A stretch of 13,753 nt of DNA from NCBI GenBank assembly GCA_964362915.1, contig CAYIGH010000026.1, positions 1-13,753 on the forward strand. The letters run 5' to 3'. The notes under the pieces were generated by a model that saw only the letters and a list, made by a program, of their open reading frames with translations, was not told the origin of the DNA and did not search any database. Positions 1 to 4,720 of this stretch are shown here, in pieces. The DNA comes from JAUSIK01 sp964362915. Lineage in GTDB: Archaea > Nanobdellota > Nanobdellia > Pacearchaeales > GW2011-AR1. A program made the translations under genes and the position numbers. Position 1 is the stretch's first letter. Every line of letters starts with the position of its first letter.

Positions 1-11
1 TCCCTTGATAG

Positions 12-51
12 ATAGGAAAAGAAAGATACGGAAATTAATTTCTTTTCCTAT
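12..51. repeat. Perfect 13-bp inverted repeat upstream of eL33
   Basis: Bases 12-24 (ATAGGAAAAGAAA) are the exact reverse complement of 39-51, with a 14-base spacer that itself overlaps a smaller palindrome (GAAATTAATTTC, 31-42). It lies 18 bases before the TATA element of the ribosomal operon. It could be the 3' end hairpin of an upstream transcript or a protein-binding site. No U-tract follows, so it is not a classical terminator. Confidence 0.6.
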
Positions 52-68
52 AATTGGCAAGCAACAAG

Positions 69-78
69 TTTTAAAAAG
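69..78 (+). promoter_or_regulatory. TATA element of the ribosomal operon, leaderless start
   Basis: The element TTTTAAAAAG is centred about 26 bases before the ATG at 99. Archaeal transcription starts about 25 bases after the TATA centre, so the mRNA should begin at or next to the start codon. Confidence 0.6.
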
Positions 79-98
79 CCAGTTTCTCTAAAAAAAGC

Positions 99-407
99 AT
101 GAAAGGAATAATTGTCCAATTCAGGAGAGGAAGGCACACAATTCACGAAAAACATTATCTTTTAGACCTGGATCTTTCAAGCAGGGAAGAAGCCAAGAAG
201 ATGGCAGGAAAAGAAGTTATTTGGAGATCTCCGTCTGGAAAAGAAATAAAAGGAAAAATCTCTGACGCACATGGAAATAAAGGCCTAGTAAGAGCAATTT
301 TTGAGAAAGGTCTCCCAGGGCAGGCAATTACAACAGATATAGAAGTTCTAGAATCAAAAACAGAAGCCAAAGAGCACAAGAAATCAAAGGAGGCAAAAAA
401 TAAATGA
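99..407 (+). CDS. rpl35ae: 50S ribosomal protein eL33 (L35Ae)
   Basis: This is a large-subunit ribosomal protein of the archaeal/eukaryotic eL33 family, a small beta-barrel that binds 23S rRNA. The family core is visible: basic N-terminus with an early Arg cluster (residues 9-12), the HGNKGLVRAIF stretch at 58-68 and the diagnostic GLPGQA at 71-76. The barrel ends near residue 87. A 15-residue Lys/Glu tail (ending KEAKNK) extends it to 102 residues, somewhat longer than the usual 85-90. The start is supported by a TATA element 26 bases upstream. The TGA overlaps the next ATG in an ATGA junction (404-407), so the downstream gene is co-transcribed and probably translationally coupled. Confidence 0.93.
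   Translation: MKGIIVQFRRGRHTIHEKHYLLDLDLSSREEAKKMAGKEVIWRSPSGKEIKGKISDAHGNKGLVRAIFEKGLPGQAITTDIEVLESKTEAKEHKKSKEAKNK
389..393 (+). promoter_or_regulatory. Shine-Dalgarno site of the 162-aa gene
   Basis: GGAGG ends 10 bases before the ATG at 404, inside the 3' end of the eL33 gene. It fixes this start and shows that internal cistrons here use SD-guided initiation. Confidence 0.7.
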
Positions 408-892
408 ATAATCCAAAATATATTTTTCCAATAGAATTTACTCTTATTGAACCAAGAGAGTTTTCAAGAACAGGAACCTTAATAGCATCAACAGATTTCA
501 GATATGTAAGTGGATTCAAGAAAAAGGAAGATATAAAAGCCGTAAAAGAGGCTTTTAATTTAATAAGAAGAACAGGAATCAGCGAGATGATAATGAAAGA
601 TGATACATCATTTCCTTCAAAATTGAGAATTATTTATTCACTAGCAGAAGTTATGCATGGTTCGCCGCCAAGAATAGACATAAGCCCGATTGAAGATCAG
701 ATAATTCTTAGCTCACTTGGCCTGAGATCTTATGATAAATATCCAAAACCAGATATATTTGAAGCAAGATCAGATGCAATAGATTTAGAATACGAATTTG
801 CTGATCTAACTCTTAGGTTTTCTCCAACCAATGAAGCAGCATTACTGGCGTTTAATAATGCACAAATCAAGGAGGTTAAGCAATGGCTTTAA
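404..892 (+). CDS. Uncharacterised protein in the ribosomal operon
   Basis: A 162-residue soluble protein that I do not recognise. It lies between eL33 and uL16, overlapping the first by 4 bases and the second by 10, and has a good SD. It is therefore expressed with the two ribosomal proteins. It has no membrane segment or signal peptide. The N-terminal half alternates short strands (IFPIEFTLIE, residues 7-16) and helices (IKAVKEAFNLIRR, 44-56). A segment rich in Pro and Ile follows near 88-98 (SPPRIDISPIE), and the C-terminus looks helical (EAALLAFNNAQIKEVKQWL, 144-162). There are no Cys residues or obvious catalytic motif. Its position suggests a role in ribosome assembly or translation, but that is inference from context only. 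Confidence 0.85.
   Translation: MNNPKYIFPIEFTLIEPREFSRTGTLIASTDFRYVSGFKKKEDIKAVKEAFNLIRRTGISEMIMKDDTSFPSKLRIIYSLAEVMHGSPPRIDISPIEDQIILSSLGLRSYDKYPKPDIFEARSDAIDLEYEFADLTLRFSPTNEAALLAFNNAQIKEVKQWL
871..876 (+). promoter_or_regulatory. Shine-Dalgarno site of uL16
   Basis: GGAGGT lies 6 bases before the ATG at 883, within the end of the preceding gene. It decides the uL16 start, which overlaps the upstream stop codon by 10 bases. Confidence 0.8.
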
Positions 893-1452
893 GAAAAGCA
901 TCAGCATATTCAAAGAAAAAAGCAAGACCATTTACTAGAAGATCCAGATCCAGGCAAAAAGCATATATCAAGACTGTTCCTGGAATAAAAATAGCAAAAT
1001 TCCAAATGGGCAGTCAGAAAGCATATGAAGGGGGAAAACATCCATATATCATTAGATTAATCTCAGATGAAAGAATTCAAATTCGAGACAACGCATTAGA
1101 GGCATGCAGAATGTATATAAATAAAGTCCTTGATAGAGAAGCCCTGGGCCAATATTTTCTCGCTGTAAAAGTTTACCCTCATCACATATTAAGAGAAAAC
1201 AAGACAGCTGCAGGAGCAGGCGCAGACAGGCTTTCCAGCGGCATGAAGCATTCTTATGGCATAACTATAGGGAGAGCAGCCATAGTTAACGCAGGAAAAG
1301 AGGTTTTCTTTGTCTCATGCGAAAATGAAAAATCAGCCAGAGTAGCAAGAGGCGCCCTGCAGGACATAAAAGCTAAACTTCCATGTAGATCTAGAGTAAT
1401 ATTTGAAAAAGTTACGCAAAAACCAGTTCATGCAGTAGAAAGTGCTGTCTAA
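883..1452 (+). CDS. rpl10e: 50S ribosomal protein uL16 (archaeal L10e)
   Basis: This is the archaeal uL16/L10e, a large-subunit protein that sits between the A-site tRNA elbow and the central protuberance. The N-terminus is strongly basic (RPFTRRSRSRQKAYIK, residues 15-30) and is followed by the family signature VPGIKIAKFQMG (32-43). The conserved loop runs from RENK at 104 through GAGADRLSSGM (111-121) to GITIGRAA (126-133). At 189 residues it is slightly longer than typical archaeal homologues, owing to a short C-terminal extension after about residue 177. The GGAGGT site 6 bases upstream supports the ATG. It is the third gene of the eL33 operon; the next gene is on the opposite strand and converges on it with a 23-base gap. 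Confidence 0.95.
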   Translation: MALRKASAYSKKKARPFTRRSRSRQKAYIKTVPGIKIAKFQMGSQKAYEGGKHPYIIRLISDERIQIRDNALEACRMYINKVLDREALGQYFLAVKVYPHHILRENKTAAGAGADRLSSGMKHSYGITIGRAAIVNAGKEVFFVSCENEKSARVARGALQDIKAKLPCRSRVIFEKVTQKPVHAVESAV

Positions 1453-1475
1453 TTATTCAAATTACCAGATGCATT

Positions 1476-1778
1476 CTACTTCCTATCATGAATTTTTCCT
1501 ATTTTTTCTATTTTAGAAACCGAGTCTACGATTTTTAAGTTCAAAGGATATATTTGATAATTATCATTTCCTTTAAATTGTTCCAATGTTTTTTTAAAAT
1601 AGGCTCTCACCTCTATCTTTTCCAAAATTCTTAATATCTCTAAAAGAACAATAGAAGGAATCATTATAACTGCCTCGCCTTCCTCTGCTTTTTCAAAAAT
1701 TTCTTTTACTCTAGGACTCAAATTATACTTATTTAATAAAAACCAAACAAGTGGATGTGTATCAGTTACATACTTCAT
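1476..1778 (-). pseudogene. Truncated VapC-type PIN-domain toxin
   Basis: The 100 residues match the N-terminal two thirds or more of a PIN-domain RNase of the VapC family, whose members cleave RNA until bound by a VapB antitoxin. Visible motifs are the first acidic motif (VTDTHPLVWFL, residues 4-14, Asp6), the central acidic motif (PSIVLLEILRIL, 41-52, Glu47) and the start of the third motif (IHDRK, 96-100). The stop codon falls just after HDR, where family members continue with a helix and a final strand carrying the last acidic position (typically ITKD). A full-length VapC is about 125-135 residues. The gene ends 23 bases from the uL16 stop, so the missing part is lost rather than displaced. 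The ATG overlaps the stop of the antitoxin remnant in an ATGA junction. It is probably inactive. Confidence 0.75.
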
Positions 1779-1971
1779 ATTGCTCTAAAAAGTTCCTTTT
1801 TTGCTTGTTCTATATCCTCATCACCAATATTAAGCCCTTCCCATAAACCTTTTAATGAAGCTAGTTTTTTTTCTTTTTAGATTTTTCTTCTTACCCTGCC
1901 AATTGAATCTTTAACTGAATCAGTTCTTTCTCTATATTATTTAATCTTTGAGATATTTGATATTCTTCCAT
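1775..1971 (-). pseudogene. Broken VapB-like antitoxin
   Basis: Reading from the ATG at 1971, the frame gives a short amphipathic helix (MEEYQISQRLNNIEKELIQL) and reaches an in-frame TAA at 1891-1893 after 26 codons. A second open stretch in another frame then encodes SLKGLWEGLNIGDEDIEQA followed by KKELFRAI. This is typical of the C-terminal toxin-binding segment of archaeal VapB-like antitoxins, and it ends in a TGA that overlaps the PIN toxin ATG. The two parts are separated by an A8 homopolymer (T8 on the plus strand, 1865-1872). One added A there would restore the frame, but the TAA would remain. A TATA element (1991-2000) still sits about 25 bases upstream of the ATG. I infer a decayed antitoxin with a nonsense codon plus a frameshift; a sequencing slip could explain the frameshift but not the stop. 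Confidence 0.6.
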
Positions 1972-2007
1972 AAAATACCTTATTATTCAGGATATATAAT
2001 TTTTTCG

Positions 2008-2850
2008 TTATCTAAGATATTTTTTATGAATAGTTAAATATCTTCTGATAAAATAATTTAAGAAATCTTCTTTAGATTTTTGCAAGGCCCTATAATAAGA
2101 TCTTCTCTTTTTATATTCAATAATTATCATCGGATACTGAGAATGCCATAAAATATAATTAATTATAAGCCTACCAATTCTTCCATTTCCGTCACCAAAA
2201 GGATGAATTTTCTCAAACTGATAATGTGCTCTACCAGCCAATTCAACAGGATTTAATTTTTTATTTTCATCAACAAATTTAATAAAATTTCTCATTAATT
2301 TTTCAACATCTTGCCAATCAGGAGCCCTATAACTGCCAACTCTAACTAAATAACCTCTATATTTCCCAGCAATATCTGCTTTCGTATTCTGAAATATTTC
2401 TAAATGCCATTTTATTAATAATTCTTCTTTAAAATCTTCTTTCTTGTCAAGAATTCTCAAAAAGACTTCAGCATGTTTTTCTGTTTCTTTTATGTCTCTT
2501 AATGGCTTATTCGGAGCAATTTTATCTTCAATTATTTCCCTCGTCTCCTCAAGTGTTATCGTGCTGCCCTCAATTGCATTTGTATTATAAGTAAATGCAA
2601 TAGCGAGCTGTTGCTTTATTTTTTCTTTAATAGATTCAGGATATTTTTGCCATTCTTTCTGGAAATTTTCTTTAATAATTCCAAGTTTTTTATTCAGATC
2701 TATTTTAAACTCAGCCATGAACTCTTTCTTAATTTTCTCAATATCTTTAGGGATTTCTTTCCCTAGATACTTTTCTTTTGTTACGACTTTCTTTCCTTCC
2801 CTCATGTTATACCTTAGATAGTAATATCCTTTTTTCTTTATAATTTTCAT
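2008..2850 (-). CDS. Fic family protein (AMPylator) with inhibitory helix
   Basis: Fic proteins transfer AMP (occasionally other phosphate-containing groups) to hydroxyl side chains of target proteins. The complete catalytic motif HPFGDGNGRIGR occupies residues 216-227, with catalytic His216, Asp220 and Arg224. An inhibitory-helix motif of the form [S/T]xxxE[G/N] is present before the Fic core as TNAIEG at 90-95, with Glu94. This marks a class II, self-inhibited Fic, so no separate antitoxin gene is expected and none is seen. Residues 1-35 form a Lys/Tyr-rich N-terminal segment (GYYYLRYNMREGKK). The flap region lies near YRGYLVRVGSYRAPD (164-178). Length (280) is normal for a compact Fic. A TATA element at 2871-2880 is 26 bases from the ATG, implying leaderless translation. 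All key residues are intact. The target is unknown. Confidence 0.92.
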   Translation of the reverse strand: MKIIKKKGYYYLRYNMREGKKVVTKEKYLGKEIPKDIEKIKKEFMAEFKIDLNKKLGIIKENFQKEWQKYPESIKEKIKQQLAIAFTYNTNAIEGSTITLEETREIIEDKIAPNKPLRDIKETEKHAEVFLRILDKKEDFKEELLIKWHLEIFQNTKADIAGKYRGYLVRVGSYRAPDWQDVEKLMRNFIKFVDENKKLNPVELAGRAHYQFEKIHPFGDGNGRIGRLIINYILWHSQYPMIIIEYKKRRSYYRALQKSKEDFLNYFIRRYLTIHKKYLR

Positions 2851-2854
2851 AATA

Positions 2855-2915
2855 ATTATATCCCTACAGAATATTTATATTTTACTATTTAAGTAATAAT
2901 GTAGGGGTATATAAT
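2855..2915. promoter_or_regulatory. Imperfect inverted repeat flanking the fic TATA box
   Basis: ATTATATCCCTACA (2855-2868) and TGTAGGGGTATATAAT (2900-2915) are near reverse complements, the right arm having two extra bases. On the minus strand they fall at about -5 to -18 and -50 to -65 relative to the fic start, on either side of the TATA element at 2871-2880. This arrangement suits a repressor that bridges the promoter. That role is inference from symmetry and position. Confidence 0.35.
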
Positions 2916-2998
2916 TTTTCCAGATCTTTTTTGTCAGATAAGATAATATAATTCATTTTAAATTTAATCCCTTATTATATTCGTATAAAATAAGTATA

Positions 2999-3016
2999 AT
3001 ATCGTATAACCGATAT
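2999..3016 (+). promoter_or_regulatory. Candidate PadR operator at the LUD gene promoter
   Basis: ATATCGTATAACCGATAT is a palindrome (ATATCG-N6-CGATAT) whose right half runs into the TATA element ATATATTTAAATA (3013-3025), centred 26 bases before the ATG at 3047. A copy identical at 16 of 18 positions lies at 3992-4009 in the same relation to another TATA box. A protein bound here would block TFB/TBP access, so repression is the expected effect. The nearby PadR-family gene is the natural candidate regulator. Confidence 0.6.
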
Positions 3017-3046
3017 ATTTAAATACTAGTTTATTTTTGCAATTAT

Positions 3047-3658
3047 ATGAATTTTGCAAAAATACCATCAAAAGAAATTATTGATAAAACAGTTTCTTCA
3101 TTAAAAACCAACGGAATAAATGTCTATGTTGCAAATAATAAAGATGATGCAAAAAATAAAGTTAAAGAGCTTTTGCCAAAGGAAGCAGAAGTTATAGTAA
3201 TGACATCTGTAACATTGCAGGAGCTGGGCATTAAAGATGAAATTGAAAATTCTGATAAATATGCTCTTGTAAAAAAGAAGTTAGAAAAAATGGATAGAAA
3301 AACCCATAATTTGGAAATGCAGAAATTAGGAGCTGCTCCGGAATATGCTCTAGGCAGTGTGCATGCTGTAACTCAAGACGGGAAAATCATGATAGCATCT
3401 AATACAGGAAGCCAGCTGCCAGCTTATGCATATGGATCAAGCCATGTTATCTGGGTTGTAGGAATGCAAAAAATAGTAAAAGATTTAGATGAAGGATTTA
3501 AAAGAATATATGAGCATTCCCTGCCTTTAGAGAGCGAAAGGGCAAGAAAAGCTTATGGTGTCCCAGGCAGTTTCATAAGCAAGATTCTAATTGTTAATCG
3601 AGAAATAAATCCGAATAGGATACATCTAATTTTTGTTCCAGAAGTAGTGGGTTTCTAA
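3047..3658 (+). CDS. LUD domain protein (LutC/YkgG-like)
   Basis: The protein belongs to the LUD superfamily (LutC/YkgG, DUF162). In bacteria LutC works with LutA and LutB in oxidising lactate to pyruvate; the archaeal stand-alone members are uncharacterised. Conserved features are the strand-loop EVIVMTSVTLQELGI (48-62), APEYALGSVHAVTQDGKIMIAS (97-118), NTGSQLPAYAYG (119-130), IWVVGMQKIV (135-144), the LPLESERA block (159-166) and the terminal LIVNREINPNRIHLIFV (181-197). At 203 residues it is a complete single domain with no Fe-S or membrane segment. No LutA or LutB partner is visible in the window, so a role in lactate use cannot be assumed. It has its own leaderless promoter overlapping the palindrome at 2999-3016. 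Its stop codon overlaps that of the convergent PadR gene by 4 bases. Confidence 0.85.
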   Translation: MNFAKIPSKEIIDKTVSSLKTNGINVYVANNKDDAKNKVKELLPKEAEVIVMTSVTLQELGIKDEIENSDKYALVKKKLEKMDRKTHNLEMQKLGAAPEYALGSVHAVTQDGKIMIASNTGSQLPAYAYGSSHVIWVVGMQKIVKDLDEGFKRIYEHSLPLESERARKAYGVPGSFISKILIVNREINPNRIHLIFVPEVVGF

Positions 3659-3951
3659 AAAACATCTCTGAAAATTCTACAAAATTGCTGTCTGGAGTTT
3701 CTAAAAGCTGTTTCGCCTTCTTTTGTTAAGTTATAAACTAGCATCTTTCCATCTTTTTTTTCTTCTATAAAATTATCTTCTTTTAGGCATTTCAAGGCAG
3801 GATAAATAGTTCCAGGACTAGGTCTAACCCCTCTTCTCTTTTCTAATTCATCTGCAATATCCTGTCCGCACATAGACTTCTTTGATAAAAGGAAAAGTAT
3901 CAAAAAAGAAAGCATTCCCCTCATATCACAGCAATTTTCATCTTTCCTCAT
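3655..3951 (-). CDS. PadR-family winged-helix transcriptional regulator
   Basis: A 98-residue DNA-binding protein of the PadR family, whose members are usually repressors acting as winged-helix dimers on palindromes. The family core is clear: DMRGMLSFLILFLLSKK (9-25), the helix-turn-helix region from MCGQDIADELEKRRG (27-41), the signature PSPGTIYPALKCLK (44-57) and the wing EEKKDGKMLVYNLTKEGE (63-80). It lacks the long C-terminal dimerisation helix of PadR subfamily 2. Five Cys residues (7, 8, 28, 55, 91) are notable and could support thiol or metal sensing; that is inference. A minus-strand TATA (3971-3980) lies 25 bases before the ATG. The candidate operator at 3992-4009 sits just upstream, between this gene and the divergent small-ORF transcript. 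Confidence 0.88.
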   Translation of the reverse strand: MRKDENCCDMRGMLSFLILFLLSKKSMCGQDIADELEKRRGVRPSPGTIYPALKCLKEDNFIEEKKDGKMLVYNLTKEGETAFRNSRQQFCRIFRDVF

Positions 3952-3970
3952 ATAATATATTCAGCATCCT

Positions 3971-3980
3971 TATTTAATAA
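3971..3980 (-). promoter_or_regulatory. TATA element of the PadR gene
   Basis: On the minus strand this reads TTATTAAATA, centred about 25 bases before the ATG at 3951, giving a leaderless transcript. The 18-bp palindrome at 3992-4009 begins 12 bases farther upstream, so the regulator may also control itself. Confidence 0.55.
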
Positions 3981-3991
3981 CCTTTCTTATC

Positions 3992-4009
3992 ATATCTTAT
4001 GACCGATAT
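3992..4009 (+). promoter_or_regulatory. Candidate PadR operator, second copy
   Basis: ATATCTTATGACCGATAT matches the LUD-promoter palindrome at 16 of 18 positions, and both copies run directly into an ATATATTTAAATA TATA element (here 4006-4018). The site lies in the divergent region between the PadR gene and the small-ORF transcript. Two copies with the same offset to TATA are unlikely to be chance and define a small regulon. Confidence 0.65.
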
Positions 4010-4040
4010 ATTTAAATATGTCCATAATTATTAATATCGC

Positions 4041-4091
4041 ATGTCCAATACTAAATCAATTAAAAAGATGAAAGGAGGTGCCATAAAATGA
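4041..4091 (+). CDS. 16-codon leader ORF overlapping the 53-aa gene
   Basis: The TATA element TTTAAATA (4011-4018) predicts transcription starting at about 4040-4041, exactly on this ATG. The ORF encodes MSNTKSIKKMKGGAIK and ends in a TGA at 4089-4091 that overlaps the ATG of the next gene at 4088. Its codons 11-13 (AAA GGA GGT) contain the Shine-Dalgarno site of that gene. Leaderless translation of the leader would therefore pass ribosomes over and through the next initiation site, giving coupled or attenuated expression. The basic peptide itself need not have a function. The evidence is positional only. Confidence 0.4.
   Translation: MSNTKSIKKMKGGAIK
4074..4079 (+). promoter_or_regulatory. 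Shine-Dalgarno site of the 53-aa gene
   Basis: GGAGGT, part of a longer AAAGGAGGTG, lies 8 bases before the ATG at 4088. It is one of the strongest ribosome-binding sites in the window and supports the reality of the short gene. Confidence 0.75.
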
Positions 4092-4249
4092 ACTGTGAAT
4101 ATAGTTACGGATCTTATCGCTCACCAGCAAGAGGATTCTTTACAAAAAAAGAAAAGATAGAAATGTTGAAAGAGTATAAGGAATCTTTAGATATGGAATC
4201 AAAAGGCGTAGCAGGAAGAATCAAAGAGCTGGAACAATTGAATAATTAA
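4088..4249 (+). CDS. Small 53-residue protein divergent from PadR
   Basis: A short gene with a strong SD site. The N-terminus is a Tyr/Ser/Arg-rich segment with one Cys (NCEYSYGSYRSPARGFF, residues 2-18). From about residue 19 a charged amphipathic helix follows (KKEKIEMLKEYKESLDMESK, 20-39), continuing as GVAGRIKELEQLNN. The form, a short head then LKEYKESLD...GVAGRIKELE, resembles small archaeal and bacterial proteins that end in a helix like that of DUF5320 and are often found near PadR-type genes. I cannot confirm that membership. It is transcribed from the promoter carrying the second PadR palindrome, so it probably shares regulation with the LUD gene. A T-rich tract follows. Function is unknown; a coiled-coil partner or small regulator is possible. 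Confidence 0.7.
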   Translation: MNCEYSYGSYRSPARGFFTKKEKIEMLKEYKESLDMESKGVAGRIKELEQLNN

Positions 4250-4260
4250 AAATAACCTAA

Positions 4261-4280
4261 TTTTTTATTTTTCTTAAATT
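4261..4280 (+). terminator. T-rich tract, candidate archaeal terminator
   Basis: A run of mostly T (TTTTTTATTTTTCTTAAATT) begins 11 bases after the stop of the 53-aa gene and precedes the promoter of the next gene. Oligo-T tracts suffice for intrinsic termination in many archaea. Confidence 0.45.
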
Positions 4281-4288
4281 TATTTAAA

Positions 4289-4315
4289 TAAGCATGCACA
4301 TAAATGCTTAAATAT
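4289..4315 (+). promoter_or_regulatory. TATA element and short inverted repeat before the membrane protein
   Basis: TTAAATAT (4308-4315) is centred about 25 bases before the ATG at 4336, again implying a leaderless mRNA. TAAGCAT (4289-4295) and ATGCTTA (4304-4310) form a 7-bp inverted repeat whose right arm touches the TATA box, so a regulator could bind there. Confidence 0.45.
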
Positions 4316-4335
4316 TTCTATTTCTCCAAGAAATT

Positions 4336-4665
4336 ATGGAATTAAGAGATCATTTAGAAGAATTTAAACCATACTACATAATTGGGGCAGTTATAACAGC
4401 AATAATTGGAGGAGTGTTATACTACGAATTTGGTCCGCATTCAAGAAGAACACTTAATCCCGCAGGAAAAGTTTTGGAATATGAATTTCCAGTAGATTAT
4501 AAAAGAATTATAAACGTCAGTTCAGGCGGAACAGAAGGAGATATTATGCTGACATATGAAAATCTTGAAGGAAAAATAATTACAAAAGAATACAACAGAA
4601 TGGGGCTTTTCGAAACAACCATTAAATGGAAAGAACAGGAAAATAATCTGGAGAAAGATAACTAG
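4336..4665 (+). CDS. Single-span membrane protein, unknown function
   Basis: A 109-residue protein with one predicted membrane helix at about residues 13-31 (YYIIGAVITAIIGGVLYYEF), preceded by a short charged N-terminus and followed by HSRR. The remaining 75 residues look like a small beta-rich domain (GKVLEYEFPVDYKRIINV, 44-61; IMLTYENLEGKIITKEY, 70-86; FETTIKWKEQ, 92-101). No signal-peptidase site is apparent, so it should stay anchored. Charge bias does not settle its orientation. It has its own leaderless promoter, and the next gene (PEP synthase) also has one, so co-transcription is not required. I do not recognise the family. Confidence 0.75.
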   Translation: MELRDHLEEFKPYYIIGAVITAIIGGVLYYEFGPHSRRTLNPAGKVLEYEFPVDYKRIINVSSGGTEGDIMLTYENLEGKIITKEYNRMGLFETTIKWKEQENNLEKDN

Positions 4666-4687
4666 AGATATAAAAAATCAAATCAAT

Positions 4688-4698
4688 AATATTTATTA
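4688..4698 (+). promoter_or_regulatory. TATA element of the PEP synthase gene
   Basis: AATATTTATTA is centred about 27 bases before the ATG at 4721. This supports that start and a leaderless mRNA, although homology to PEP synthases begins only about 19 residues later. Confidence 0.5.
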
Positions 4699-4720
4699 AC
4701 TATCTATTCTTGAGTCATTA

